DNA from: Streptomyces sp. NBC_01288
GTDB taxonomy: Bacteria; Actinomycetota; Actinomycetes; Streptomycetales; Streptomycetaceae
Assembly (NCBI RefSeq): GCF_035982055.1
Contig: NZ_CP108427.1
Coordinates: 1,488,001-1,552,000, forward strand
Direction of reading: 5' to 3'
DNA length: 64,000 bases
Below, one piece after another: positions 1-8,852 of this stretch. Every line of letters starts with the position of its first letter. The stretch's first letter is position 1. Made by a program: the position numbers and the translations under genes. The notes under the pieces were generated by a model, which was given only the letters and a program-made list of their open reading frames with translations, searched no databases and was not told where the DNA came from.

Positions 1-396
1 CTCGCACCCCCGCGCATGCTGGCCGCGACGGGCCTGGTCGACACCGCCAAGGTCTACGGCCCCTCCGTGTACGGCCCGCCGACCAGCGACCACCTCTCGA
101 ACCAGTTCGCGGCGATGCCCTCGCTGCACTTCGGCTGGGCCCTGATGGTCGCGATCGGCCTGATCGTCGCGACCCGCTCGCGCTGGCGCTGGCTGTGGCT
201 GCTGCATCCGCTGGTCACGCTGATGGTCATCATCGGCACGGCGAACCACTACTGGCTCGACGCGATCGTGGCCACCGCCATGCTCGGCATCGCCCTCGCG
301 TTCATCCATCCCCCGCACCGCACGGCGACGACCGCCGGCCGCGGCCGGCCCCGACTCGCCGCAGAAGAGCCGGTTCTCGTCGGAGCCGGCCGATGA
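1..396 (+). CDS. PAP2-superfamily phosphatase, C-terminal part (5' truncated by window edge)
   Basis: The frame is open from base 1 and its start lies outside the window. The visible 131 residues are hydrophobic and carry MPSLHFGWALMV, the SxxH motif of membrane PAP2 phosphatases, then about 50 residues on NHYWLDAIVA, the HxxxD motif holding the second catalytic histidine. Two or three membrane segments surround these motifs. The HYWLD form resembles the inositolphosphotransferase Aur1/Ipt1-like branch, so a lipid phosphate or phosphoinositol substrate is likely but cannot be fixed from this part. The stop overlaps the next start (ATGA, 393-396), so the two genes are probably translationally coupled. 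Confidence 0.85.
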   Translation, partial: LAPPRMLAATGLVDTAKVYGPSVYGPPTSDHLSNQFAAMPSLHFGWALMVAIGLIVATRSRWRWLWLLHPLVTLMVIIGTANHYWLDAIVATAMLGIALAFIHPPHRTATTAGRGRPRLAAEEPVLVGAGR

Positions 397-1358
397 ACGC
401 CACCCTCGTCGCCGTCGTCCTGTCCCTGTTCTCGGCCGTCGCCTACGCGGCGGCGGCCGTGGCCCAGGAACGGCTGGCGTCCCGCAACTCCGACTCGGGC
501 ATGCTGCGCCTGCTCGCCACCGGTTCGTGGTGGTGGACGGTCGTCCTGAACGCGTCGGCCGCCCTGCTGCACGTCGTGGCCCTCAAGTACGGCCCGCTTA
601 CCGTCGTACAGCCGCTGGGAGCCCTCACCCTCGTCGCCGCCGTACCGATGGGCGCGCGGGTGGCCGGCCGTCGGGTCACCACGGTCGAGTGGCGGGGCAC
701 CGCCCTCACCCTGCTCGGCCTGTCCGCCCTGCTGGTCACGGCATCCGGCCCGCAGCCCGACCAAGTCCTCACCGTTCCCCAGGCGTTGGCGGTCGCGGGC
801 ACGACGTCCGCACTCATCGGCCTCCTGGCCCGACGCGGCGCGAAGCCCGGTCTACGGCATGCCTCGGCGTCCGGTGTCGCCTCGGGTGTGGCCTCCGCGC
901 TCACGCAGACCGTGACGGTCGCGGCGACGGACCGTTCGGGTCCGCTGCTGAGCATGCAGGTGGTCGGAGTCGCCCTGCTGGTCGCGGTGTTCGCGGCGGG
1001 CGGGCTGCTGCTCTCGCAGACCGCCTACCGGGGCGGCCTCGGCGCCCCGCTCGCGGTGGTGACCCTGGCGAACCCCCTGGCAGCCGCCGCGATCGGCCTC
1101 GCGCTGCTCGGCGAACGCCTCCAGGGCGGCGCGGCCGGCATCCTCCTCGCCCTGGCGGGAGCCGGCATCGCATCCTGGGGCGTGGTCCTGCTGACCCGGG
1201 TGACACCCGCCGTACCGCTGCCGCACGAGTACGACGACCACGATCACCCCGTGGCCGCCGTCCTGGCGCTGGAGCCTCAATCGGCGTCCGCCGAACCGGC
1301 GTTGCTGCCCCGGCAGCCGGACCGGAAGTCCGCGCCGGGGCATCTCACCGCGCTCTGA
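393..1358 (+). CDS. DMT-type integral membrane transporter (EamA-like)
   Basis: The protein has 321 residues in about ten hydrophobic helices arranged as two similar halves, as in drug/metabolite transporters. The second half contains a typical DMT stretch, NPLAAAAIGLALLGERLQGG. ATG 393 is chosen because it overlaps the upstream stop as ATGA and is followed at once by a membrane helix; earlier in-frame codons would add Arg/His-rich shadow sequence. The last 50 residues form a charged cytoplasmic tail with a short Asp/His run. The substrate is unknown. Pairing with a PAP2 phosphatase suggests, only by inference, a link to lipid or lipid-carrier turnover. Confidence 0.8.
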   Translation: MNATLVAVVLSLFSAVAYAAAAVAQERLASRNSDSGMLRLLATGSWWWTVVLNASAALLHVVALKYGPLTVVQPLGALTLVAAVPMGARVAGRRVTTVEWRGTALTLLGLSALLVTASGPQPDQVLTVPQALAVAGTTSALIGLLARRGAKPGLRHASASGVASGVASALTQTVTVAATDRSGPLLSMQVVGVALLVAVFAAGGLLLSQTAYRGGLGAPLAVVTLANPLAAAAIGLALLGERLQGGAAGILLALAGAGIASWGVVLLTRVTPAVPLPHEYDDHDHPVAAVLALEPQSASAEPALLPRQPDRKSAPGHLTAL

Positions 1359-1364
1359 GAGGGA

Positions 1365-2207
1365 TCAGCCGAGGCCGCGCGAGTCCTGCTTGAGCGCGGT
1401 GTCGACGGTCAGGGCCGTCGCCACCACCAGGCTCAACAGGGGCTCGGGCAGCTGGTAGTGGATCTGCAGGACGTAGTTGTCCGCGGTGGTGAACATCGTC
1501 TTGGCGAGGCCTTCCCAGGTCTTGGTGATCCGGGCGACCTCGTTGTCCGCGTGGTCGACGATGGCGAAGTTCCAGGCCCGCCAGTTCTCCGCCTTGATCG
1601 CGCCTATCTGCCGGCCGTCCGCGTTCAGCGCGAAGTTGATCTTCCCGATCATGTTCTGCTGCACGATCTCGCCCACCGGCGAACCGTCCGGACGGGACAC
1701 GATCACCCTGGACTTCATGATCTTCGCCGGCCGGGTCAGCACCAACTGCGGTTGCCCGTACGCGTCCCGGATCTCCAGCCGGTGGGTCATGTACTGGTCG
1801 AGGCTGGAGACGAAACGCAGCGCCTTCTTCAGCGTGCTCTGGCCGACCTCGTCGACCGAGCCGATCACATTGCCGTTCTGATCCATGACCTTGTACTCGT
1901 TGGTCAGCTCGATCAGCTTGGCCTTCTGGTTCACCACGAGCACCGGCTCGGTGAACAGGCTGCCGCCGCCGGGGCCGCCCCCGGCGACCCCGGCCTGCTG
2001 CTGCACCTGCTGCTTGACCTGGCGCTGGGCCCGCGGATCCGGCCCCGCCTGCTGCTGCGGCACGGCCTGCGGCTGCTGGGCGGCCTGGCCCTGCTGGTCC
2101 GCGTTGGTGTGCTCGGTCCACTTCGCGCCGTCCCAGTACCGGAGGGTCTGGGGCGCTCCGTGCGGATCCGGGTACCAGCCTGCAGGTGTGTTCGAATGCG
2201 TGGTCAC
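1365..2207 (-). CDS. DUF2510 / LURP-one-related (scramblase-like fold) protein
   Basis: The protein has 280 residues. Residues 8-40 form a DUF2510 module (GWYPDP..., then LRYWDGAKWTEHT), a short Trp-rich domain common in actinobacterial membrane-associated proteins. A Gln/Ala/Pro-rich linker of about 50 residues follows. Residues from about 85 to the end resemble the LURP-one/Tubby-like beta-barrel family (LFTEPVLVVNQKAKLIEL at its start), with repeated strand patterns and no catalytic motif. No membrane helix or signal is seen. It converges with the DMT gene with only 6 bases between them. The function is unknown; the family fold may bind lipid at the inner face of the membrane. Confidence 0.75.
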   Translation of the reverse strand: MTTHSNTPAGWYPDPHGAPQTLRYWDGAKWTEHTNADQQGQAAQQPQAVPQQQAGPDPRAQRQVKQQVQQQAGVAGGGPGGGSLFTEPVLVVNQKAKLIELTNEYKVMDQNGNVIGSVDEVGQSTLKKALRFVSSLDQYMTHRLEIRDAYGQPQLVLTRPAKIMKSRVIVSRPDGSPVGEIVQQNMIGKINFALNADGRQIGAIKAENWRAWNFAIVDHADNEVARITKTWEGLAKTMFTTADNYVLQIHYQLPEPLLSLVVATALTVDTALKQDSRGLG

Positions 2208-2259
2208 CGGGGCACACTACCGCGAGTGCCCCGGAAAACAACCGGTCTCACAAAGCCCC

Positions 2260-4314
2260 TCAAGCGGTCGCGATCGCGGGGTCGCTGACCCCCGGCCGGC
2301 CGTTCTCGACATGTCCGGCGAATCGCCGCAGGAACGTCGCGTCGCCGTCCGAGGTGACCGTCAGGTCGTACCACCGCTTGCTCGCGCCCAGGTCGAAGGT
2401 GTGCCGTACGGTGGCGCCCGCCCGCACCTTGAAGGTCTGGGAACGGCCGCCGTAGCCGCCCACGACCTTCAACTGCACGGTCCCGGAGCCCTTGTTGGTG
2501 AAGGTCAGCTCGACGTCGTCGCCGCAGTTCCGCGCGGTGACCTCGGGCCCTGCCGTCCTGCCGGGGCCCTTGAAGACGCGCAGGAAGCCGTTCGGGCCGT
2601 GCACGGTCAGGTCGTACGAGCCGTTCGAGTACGCCGAGTTCCAGGCGTCCGAGACGGTCTTGCCGGCCTCGGTGGTGTAACTCCAGGGCCCGTCCGTGCG
2701 GTTGGCGGAGGTGACGAGGAAGTTGGCGCCGGCCTTCGCGCCGGAGGCGAAGGTGAGCGTGAACTTCCCGGCCGCCGTGTCGGCCGAACCGTCCACCGTG
2801 GCCGCGTACTTGAGGGGCCGGGACGGGCGCAGTCCGCGCTCCTGCTTGGGCAGCACCGGGTTGGCGGGCGGGGTCGGCACGTAGTCCGGGTGACGGTTCT
2901 TGTCCGGCGGCTGGTAGCCGTCGGTGCCCGGGAGCGGGACCTTCTTGACGTCCTTGTGGGAGAAGTCGAAGGCGCCGGTCAGGTCGCCGCAGATCGCACG
3001 CCGCCAGGGCGAGATGTTGGGCTCGTGGACACCGAAGCGGGTTTCCATGAAGCGAATCACCGAGGTGTGGTCGAAGGTCTCCGAGCAGACGTAACCGCCC
3101 TTGCTCCAGGGCGAGACGACGATCATCGGCACCCGCTGGCCGAGGCCGTAGGGACCGGCCGGGTTGGTGGCGTTGCCCTTGAAGAGGTCGGGGCCGACGT
3201 CGACGGTCGACTTGCCCTGCGCGGCCGAGCCCGGCGCGAACGGCGGGACCAGGTGGTCGAAGAAGCCGTCGTTCTCGTCGTAGGTGATGAACAGGGCCGT
3301 CTTCGCCCACACCTCCGGGTCGGAGGTCAGCGCGTCCAGGACCTGGGAGACATACCAAGCGCCGTAGTTCGCGGGCCAGTTGGGGTGCTCGGTGAATGCC
3401 TCGGGGGCGACGACCCAGGAGATCTTCGGCAGCGTGCCGCCCTTGACGTCGGCCTTGAGCCGGTCGAAGAAGCCCTCGCCCTTGGTGGCGTCGGTGCCGG
3501 TGCGGGCCTTGTCGTAGAGCGGGTCGCCGGGCTGGGCGTTCTGGAACTGCTTGAAGTACAGGAGGGAGTTGTCGCCGTAGTTGCCGCGGTAGGCGTCCTG
3601 GATCCAGCCCCAGCCGCCGCTCGCGTCGAGGCCGTCGCCGACGTCCTGGTAGATCTTCCAGGAGACCCCGGCCTTCTCCAGCCGCTCGGGGTACGTCGTC
3701 CAGCTGTAGCCCGCCTCGTCGTTGCCGAGGACCGGGCCGCCGCCGACGCCGTCGTTGCCGGTGTAACCCGTCCACATGTAGTAGCGATTCGGGTCGGTGG
3801 AGCCGATGAACGAGCAGTGGTAGGCGTCGCAGATGGTGAAGGAGTCGGCGAGCGCGTAGTGGAACGGGATGTCCTCGCGGGTCAGGTACGCCATCGTCGT
3901 GGAGCCCTTGGACGGCACCCACTTGTCGTACTTGCCGCCGTCGAACGCGGCGTGCCCGTCGTTCCAGCTGTGCGGGAGGTCCTGGATGAACTGGAGGCCC
4001 AGGTCGTTCGCCTCGGGGCGGAACGGCAGGATGTCCTTCGTGCCGTCCGACTGGTACCAGACCGGTTTTCCGTCCTGCCGGGTCACGACCGGATGCGGGT
4101 CGCCGAAGCCCCGGACGCCGCTGAGCGAGCCGAAGTAGTGGTCGAAGGACCGGTTCTCCTGCATCAGGACGACGATGTGCTCGACGTCCTCGATGCTCCC
4201 CGAGCGGTGGTTCGCCGGGAGCGCGGCGGCCCGCTCGATGCTGTTCGACAGCGCCGTGAACGCCGTGGTGGCACCCGCGAGTTGGAGAAAGCGACGCCGA
4301 TTGACTTCGGACAT
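2260..4314 (-). CDS. Phosphocholine-specific phospholipase C, TAT-secreted
   Basis: The protein has 684 residues. The start at 4314 (MSEVNRRRFLQLAG) gives a twin-arginine signal with the RRRFLQ motif and has GAGAGG about 8 bases upstream; longer in-frame starts lack this. The catalytic domain of the phosphoesterase/acid phosphatase-like family begins with HIVVLMQENRSFDHYFG and includes YDENDGFFDHL and the terminal VSPWSKGGYV...HTS region. Two beta-sandwich C-terminal domains (about 450-570 and 580-680) match the DUF756 repeats of this family. It is expected to be exported folded and to hydrolyse phosphatidylcholine or sphingomyelin outside the cell. It is full length for the family, about 680 residues. 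Confidence 0.93.
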   Translation of the reverse strand: MSEVNRRRFLQLAGATTAFTALSNSIERAAALPANHRSGSIEDVEHIVVLMQENRSFDHYFGSLSGVRGFGDPHPVVTRQDGKPVWYQSDGTKDILPFRPEANDLGLQFIQDLPHSWNDGHAAFDGGKYDKWVPSKGSTTMAYLTREDIPFHYALADSFTICDAYHCSFIGSTDPNRYYMWTGYTGNDGVGGGPVLGNDEAGYSWTTYPERLEKAGVSWKIYQDVGDGLDASGGWGWIQDAYRGNYGDNSLLYFKQFQNAQPGDPLYDKARTGTDATKGEGFFDRLKADVKGGTLPKISWVVAPEAFTEHPNWPANYGAWYVSQVLDALTSDPEVWAKTALFITYDENDGFFDHLVPPFAPGSAAQGKSTVDVGPDLFKGNATNPAGPYGLGQRVPMIVVSPWSKGGYVCSETFDHTSVIRFMETRFGVHEPNISPWRRAICGDLTGAFDFSHKDVKKVPLPGTDGYQPPDKNRHPDYVPTPPANPVLPKQERGLRPSRPLKYAATVDGSADTAAGKFTLTFASGAKAGANFLVTSANRTDGPWSYTTEAGKTVSDAWNSAYSNGSYDLTVHGPNGFLRVFKGPGRTAGPEVTARNCGDDVELTFTNKGSGTVQLKVVGGYGGRSQTFKVRAGATVRHTFDLGASKRWYDLTVTSDGDATFLRRFAGHVENGRPGVSDPAIATA

Positions 4315-4472
4315 GGGTGAGGCACCTCTCATCCTGACGCGCGGCCGGCCGGAACATGGCGAAATGCGCGCGGTGCGAGTGTTCCAAGAGCAACAAACGT
4401 CAGGGAAGGGTCTGGTGGCGCCCATGTGAAACTCGCCCGTACGTGCGGGGGCGGGCGAGCGGAGATGAGCGG

Positions 4473-5732
4473 TCAGGCTGTCGCCAGGGCCTCCGTCGGC
4501 GTGAGGCGGGAGGCCCTGATGGCGGGGTAGACGCCGGCCGCCATGCCGATCAGGACGGCCCCGCCGAAGCCGCCCGCCACCGCCGCGAACGGAATCACCG
4601 GGGGCCAGCCCTGGTAGGTGGCGTAGGCGACGGTCGCGAGGACTCCGAGGACGGTGCCGGCCAGGCCGCCGAGGCAGGACAGGGCCACGGACTCGGTGAG
4701 GAACTGGCTGCGGATCTGGCCCCTGTTGGCGCCCAGCGCCCGTCGTAGGCCGATCTCCTTACGGCGTTCCAGGACCGAGATCACCATGGTGTTGGCCACG
4801 CCGATCCCGCCCACGAGCAGCGCCACTCCGGCGAGGCCGAGGAAGAGCGCGGAGAAGGTGGTCCGGGTGGCACGTTCGGCGGCCAACGCGTCGGAGGGGC
4901 GGCTGACCTGGACCATGCCGGGGAGTTCGGGGTAGATGGTCGGGGCGAGGACGTCGCGGACGGCGTCGATGCCGTCCTCGCGGGCCTTGACGTAGATCAC
5001 CGTGGGGTGGCCGGCGAAGTTGAGCTGGGTGCGGGCCGCGTCCCAGCCGACCAGCACCGAGCGGTCGATGTCGGGCGAGAGCGGGGTCCGCGCGAGGATG
5101 CCGATGACGGTGAACCAGCGCTGGTTGATGTAGATCTGCGGGGCCTGCTGACCGGGGACGACCTTCGCGATGCCCATGCGGGTGGCGGCGACCGAGCCCA
5201 GGACGGCGGTGGGGAACCTCTCGGGAGCCGGGTGTTGGGTGACCCAGGTGCCCGGTGCCGGTTGCGACCCGATGTCGTAGCCGAGCCGCTTGAGGTTGTC
5301 GGCGACCACCCGCACGTCCGGGCCGGTCGTTCCCCTCGCGCTGAGCGTGCGGTAGAGAGGTGTGCTGCCGTAGAACACCGGCACCGGCACGTTGTCCACC
5401 TTGTACAACGGGTGCCCGCGGGTCACCCTCGCCCCCGGCGCGGGAAGCCAGGTCACCAGGCCCGGCTTCGCGCCCTTGACCGGTGCCGCCTTGCTGTAGC
5501 CCAAAGTCCCGTTCAGAGTCTGGGCGTTGGACAGGTCGGTGCGGGTCACCGTCGCGGTGGCGACCCGCGCCGACTCGGTGGCCGTCGTGCTGGGTTTCGC
5601 GTTCCCGTCCTGCCATACGGTGACGCCGAGCGCGGTCGCCGTGACGCCCACGAGGGCTACGGCCCCGATCTTCAGGCGGCGTTTCCCGCGCCGGGGACGG
5701 GCGTCGTCGTTCTCGTCGCTGGTCGTGGTCAC
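4473..5732 (-). CDS. Chimeric protein: efflux adaptor N-terminus fused to MacB-type permease C-terminus
   Basis: The 419-residue product reads through two unrelated families. Residues 1 to about 165 are the start of a periplasmic adaptor of the HlyD/peptidoglycan-binding type: one signal-anchor helix (IGAVALVGVTATALGVTVW) and a segment ending GPDVRVVADNLKRLGY. From about residue 170 (PERFPTAVLGSVAA) to the end it is the C-terminal half of a MacB/FtsX permease with three helices and ERRKEIGLRRALGA. The adaptor's C-terminus, the ABC ATPase and the permease N-terminus usual in such operons are missing. GTG 5732 overlaps the lipoprotein stop (GTGA). I infer an in-frame deletion of an adaptor-ATPase-permease operon; export function is unlikely to survive. 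Confidence 0.75.
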   Translation of the reverse strand: MTTTSDENDDARPRRGKRRLKIGAVALVGVTATALGVTVWQDGNAKPSTTATESARVATATVTRTDLSNAQTLNGTLGYSKAAPVKGAKPGLVTWLPAPGARVTRGHPLYKVDNVPVPVFYGSTPLYRTLSARGTTGPDVRVVADNLKRLGYDIGSQPAPGTWVTQHPAPERFPTAVLGSVAATRMGIAKVVPGQQAPQIYINQRWFTVIGILARTPLSPDIDRSVLVGWDAARTQLNFAGHPTVIYVKAREDGIDAVRDVLAPTIYPELPGMVQVSRPSDALAAERATRTTFSALFLGLAGVALLVGGIGVANTMVISVLERRKEIGLRRALGANRGQIRSQFLTESVALSCLGGLAGTVLGVLATVAYATYQGWPPVIPFAAVAGGFGGAVLIGMAAGVYPAIRASRLTPTEALATA

Positions 5733-6309
5733 CGCTGGTACGCCTTCAACTCGCAGTCGTGGTCGAGCCTGTCCTGCTGGGCCTGGGTCAGGGTGGACTC
5801 GCCGTCGTAGTTCCAGCCGGAGCCGTCGGCCAGGCCCTTGACCTTCAGGCCGCCGTCGTTGAGGCACCTGATGTACGTGCGGAAGTCGTCCAGGTAGTGC
5901 GGGTTCTTCGCCGGGTCCAACTCCGGTGGCTGGAGCGGCTTCTTCACGAGGCAGGCCTTGTAGGCGGCGGCGTTCTTGGTGGCGCTGCCCCGGGGAACCA
6001 CTGACTCGAACCCGGCTTGCGCCCGCCGGGGACACCGTGGTCGCGCAGGCAGTCGAGATAGACGAAGGTCAGCCGGTCCTGCTCCTGCCGGGAGGTGTCC
6101 AGCCGCAACTGCGGGCGACCCGATGCGTCGTCGGCATCCGGCCTCGCCGACCCGCCCTTGGCGGCCGGGCTGGAGACCGAGGCGACGCCATGGTCGTCGG
6201 ACGCCGCGCCCCCGCCGCCTCCACCGCAGGCCACGAGGAGGCACAGTGCCGCCGCCGCGCCCGCGCCGACGAGGACGGCGGAGCGCCGTCGCTGAGTGAG
6301 TTTCGACAT
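5729..6309 (-). pseudogene. Frameshifted secreted lipoprotein gene of the exporter locus
   Basis: ATG 6309 opens a lipoprotein signal (LCLLVACGGGG, Cys near residue 28) that runs in frame to CLRDHGVPGGRKPG and then leaves the conserved frame. The natural continuation, FESVVPRGSATKNAA to the C-terminus ...DHDCELKAYQR, lies in another frame from about 6012 down to 5729. Adding one base near 6012 joins the two halves into a protein of about 190 residues. Small lipoproteins like this usually head adaptor-ATPase-permease operons beside a two-component system in Streptomyces. The downstream partner is itself a deletion chimera, so the locus looks decayed, although a sequencing error at a G run cannot be excluded. 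Confidence 0.7.
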
Positions 6310-6342
6310 GGCGGCACCGTGGCCGGAGGATATGAAGATCCT

Positions 6343-6371
6343 GTCAGACCGCCGTCAGACTTCTGTCTGGT
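6343..6371 (+). promoter_or_regulatory. Direct repeats with 11-bp period, likely OmpR-type regulator site
   Basis: GTCAGAC at 6343, GTCAGAC at 6354 and GTCTGG at 6365 are spaced 11 bases apart, one helical turn, as is usual for OmpR/PhoB-type regulators binding head to tail. The site lies between the divergent lipoprotein and response-regulator genes, so it probably controls one or both. Binding by the adjacent regulator is inference. Confidence 0.55.
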
Positions 6372-6400
6372 GTCGCGGCGCCGACCCTAGGGTGAGCCGC

Positions 6401-7102
6401 GTGAACGCATATGTCCTGGTGGCCGAGGACGATGTCAAGCAGGCCGAGGTGATCCGCCGCTATCTGGAGCGCGAGGGTCACTCCTCCCTGGTCGTCCACG
6501 ACGGGCGCGCGGCCATCGACGAGGTCCGGCGCCGGCGGCCGGATCTGCTCGTCCTCGACGTCATGATGCCCCTGGTCGACGGGCTGGACGTGTGCCGCGT
6601 GCTGCGCCGGGAGTCCGATGTGCCCGTGCTGATGCTGACCGCGCGCAGCACGGAGGAGGATCTCCTGCTCGGCCTCGACCTCGGCGCCGACGACTACATG
6701 ACGAAGCCTTACAGCCCACGGGAGTTGATGGCCCGCATCCGTACCCTGCTGCGGCGGACCCGGGGCGCCACGGCGGCGCCGGACGCTCCCGTGCTGCGGA
6801 TCGGCGCGCTCGCCATCGACCCGGTCCGCCGTACCGTCGAGCTCGACGGACGCCAAGTGGTGTGCACGCCCGGGGAGTTCGAGATCCTCGCGGCGATGGC
6901 CGCCGAACCGGAGCGGGTCTTCACCCGCCGCCAACTCCTCGCCCTGACACGGGGGTTCGACCGCTACATCACCGAGCGCACGATCGACGTCCACGTCCTC
7001 AACCTGCGCAAGAAGATAGAGGCCGTCCCCCGCCGACCGGCCTATCTGCAGACCGTGTACGGCGTCGGCTACAAGCTCATGGACGGAAGTCGTGGGCGCT
7101 GA
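6401..7102 (+). CDS. OmpR-family response regulator
   Basis: The protein has 233 residues. The receiver domain (1-120) shows the acidic pair in VAEDD, the phospho-acceptor Asp near 53 in LLVLDVMMP and the conserved Lys in YMTKPY. The winged-helix effector domain (about 135-230) ends in TVYGVGYKL, typical of OmpR/PhoB members. GTG 6401 is chosen because the receiver fold starts directly after it; GTG 6392 is the main alternative and the longer ATG start adds non-conserved residues. It overlaps the kinase gene by 11 bases. It is divergent from the decayed lipoprotein/exporter genes that it would be expected to control, so it may now have lost its main target. Confidence 0.9.
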   Translation: MNAYVLVAEDDVKQAEVIRRYLEREGHSSLVVHDGRAAIDEVRRRRPDLLVLDVMMPLVDGLDVCRVLRRESDVPVLMLTARSTEEDLLLGLDLGADDYMTKPYSPRELMARIRTLLRRTRGATAAPDAPVLRIGALAIDPVRRTVELDGRQVVCTPGEFEILAAMAAEPERVFTRRQLLALTRGFDRYITERTIDVHVLNLRKKIEAVPRRPAYLQTVYGVGYKLMDGSRGR

Positions 7103-8816
7103 ACCGGAGTTGGAGACCGCAGAAGGCAGCGGGTCGAAGTCCAGGGCTCGCGTCCGGGCCAAAGTGCCGCTGCACAGAAGCCTGTTGGTCCGCCTGCTCG
7201 CCACCTCCGTGATGATCGCCGTCTGCTCGGTCGCCGCCACCGCCTGGCTGGCCGCCCGCACCACCAGCAGCGCCATCCGGCAGGAACAGGGCCAACTCCT
7301 GTCCTCCGACACCGACATCTACGACACCCTGGTCGGCTACGCCGCCGCCCACCCGAACTGGAACGGCGTCACCCCCACCCTCCGCCGCCTCGCCGAGCGG
7401 ACCGGCCGCCGTATCACCCTGACCACGCAGAGCCGCCGTACGATCGCGACCTCGTCCACCACTCCTGCCGCCGCCGCTGCCCTCCCCACCCGGGCGTCGG
7501 CCGTGGTCGACCCGCTGCACACCGACCCGGCGCTGCTGCCGGACGCCGGGGCGAACCGCATCGACCCCCGTGCCGTCGGCCCCTACCGGCTGACCGCCGC
7601 CGAGCGCGCGAGCCTGTCCGGCCGGGCGCACAAACTCCTCGCCTGTCTGGGCGGTCCGGGCGCCGGCGCCGCACTCGTCGTCGGGCCCAGCGGTCGCCCT
7701 TCCATCAAGATCACCAACAGTGCCCTGGGCGGGGTCTCCGGTGACCGCGGCTGCGGCCTGGGCGGACTCGCCCTTCCGGTCGCGAGCGAGCGCGAGCCGT
7801 TGGACCGGCTCACCTCCATGGTCAACGACTGTCTGCGGCGCCGGCACCTGGAGCCCGTGAAGTTCGGCGTCGACTTCGTCGTCGTCTACGGCGGCCCCTC
7901 CGCCCAGACCTGCCTGGACACCACCCGCCGCGACCAGCTCACCCCCTACGTCGCCCCGGCCGCCCTCCTCTTCGTCGCCACCCCGACCGGCTCGACCACC
8001 GCTCCCGCCTTCCATTTCACCTCCGCCAACACCACCCGCATCGCCGGTGTCGCCGGGCTGGTGCTGCTGGTCACCGTGGCCGTCACAGTCGTCGTCGGCA
8101 CCCGCCTGGTCAGGCCGTTGCGCGCCCTGGCCGACGCCGCGCGCCGCCCCGTAGAGGAACATCAGCGCGTGCCGGTCACCACCAACGACGAGATCGGCTA
8201 CCTCGCCGCCGCCTTCAACGACCTCACCCAGCGCCGCGAACGCATGGAGGGACAGCGCAAGGCGATGGTCAGCGACGTCGCCCATGAACTGCGCACCCCG
8301 CTCAGCACCATCCGCAGCTGGCTCGAAGCCGTGCAGGACGGTATCGCCACCTCCGACCAGGCCCTCGTGGACTCGCTCCTCGAAGAGGCGCTGCTGCTCC
8401 AGCACATCGTCGACGATCTCCAGGACCTCGCGGAGGCCGACGCGGGCCAGCTGCGCATCCACCCCGAACCCCTCCTCGTGCGCGATCCCGTACGACTGCG
8501 GCAGGTCATCGGCAACCTGGTCTCCAACGCGATACGGCACACCCCACCCAGCGGCACCGTCACCCTGCGCGCCCACCGAGCCGGAGACCGCGTGACGATC
8601 GAGGTCGCCGACACGGGTACCGGCATCCCCGCCGAGGATCTGCCCCGGGTCTTCGACCGCTTCTGGCGCGCGGAGAAGTCACGCAGCCGACGTACCGGCG
8701 GCAGCGGTCTGGGCCTCGCCATCGTGCGCCGGCTGACCGAGGCGCACGGCGGGACGGTGACGGTGACCAGCACGGTCGGCGCCGGCACGGTCTTCACCGT
8801 CGGCCTGCCCGTGTGA
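7092..8816 (+). CDS. Sensor histidine kinase, apparently missing the HisKA-ATPase linker
   Basis: The protein has 574 residues and starts at GTG 7092 inside the regulator gene. It has TM1 (about 28-52), a sensor region of about 260 residues outside the membrane, TM2 (about 315-340), HAMP (RPLRAL...NDEIGYLAAAF), and HisKA with the phospho-acceptor His in SDVAHELRTP near 397. The ATPase domain shows the N box (NLVSNAIRHT), G1 (ADTGTGIP) and G2 (GGSGLGLAIV). Between LRIHPEP and DPVRLRQVI only a few residues remain, whereas relatives normally have about 40 residues there. This suggests an internal in-frame loss near 8465, which could disturb coupling of the two domains. Confidence 0.88.
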   Translation: MGAEPELETAEGSGSKSRARVRAKVPLHRSLLVRLLATSVMIAVCSVAATAWLAARTTSSAIRQEQGQLLSSDTDIYDTLVGYAAAHPNWNGVTPTLRRLAERTGRRITLTTQSRRTIATSSTTPAAAAALPTRASAVVDPLHTDPALLPDAGANRIDPRAVGPYRLTAAERASLSGRAHKLLACLGGPGAGAALVVGPSGRPSIKITNSALGGVSGDRGCGLGGLALPVASEREPLDRLTSMVNDCLRRRHLEPVKFGVDFVVVYGGPSAQTCLDTTRRDQLTPYVAPAALLFVATPTGSTTAPAFHFTSANTTRIAGVAGLVLLVTVAVTVVVGTRLVRPLRALADAARRPVEEHQRVPVTTNDEIGYLAAAFNDLTQRRERMEGQRKAMVSDVAHELRTPLSTIRSWLEAVQDGIATSDQALVDSLLEEALLLQHIVDDLQDLAEADAGQLRIHPEPLLVRDPVRLRQVIGNLVSNAIRHTPPSGTVTLRAHRAGDRVTIEVADTGTGIPAEDLPRVFDRFWRAEKSRSRRTGGSGLGLAIVRRLTEAHGGTVTVTSTVGAGTVFTVGLPV

Positions 8817-8851
8817 ACCCTTCCCCGTGTGAGCCCCCCGTGTGAGCCCCT
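8809..8851. repeat. Short repeat of the kinase stop region (CCGTGTGA x3)
   Basis: CCGTGTGA recurs at 8809, 8825 and 8838. The first copy contains the kinase stop codon and the rest fill the gap to the convergent NAD kinase gene. Confidence 0.6.
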
Positions 8852-8852
8852 G

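Noticed and set aside
2204..4396. Very long opposite or alternative-frame reading frames over the phospholipase and other genes
   Set aside because: They are Arg/Pro/Gly-rich, lack family features and mirror the third-position GC bias of the real genes; treated as shadows.
4473..6309. Treating the adaptor-permease frame as an ordinary MacB permease with a long N-terminus
   Set aside because: The N-terminal 165 residues match adaptor architecture (anchor helix and peptidoglycan-binding-like segment), not a permease, and the usual first helix and periplasmic domain start are absent.
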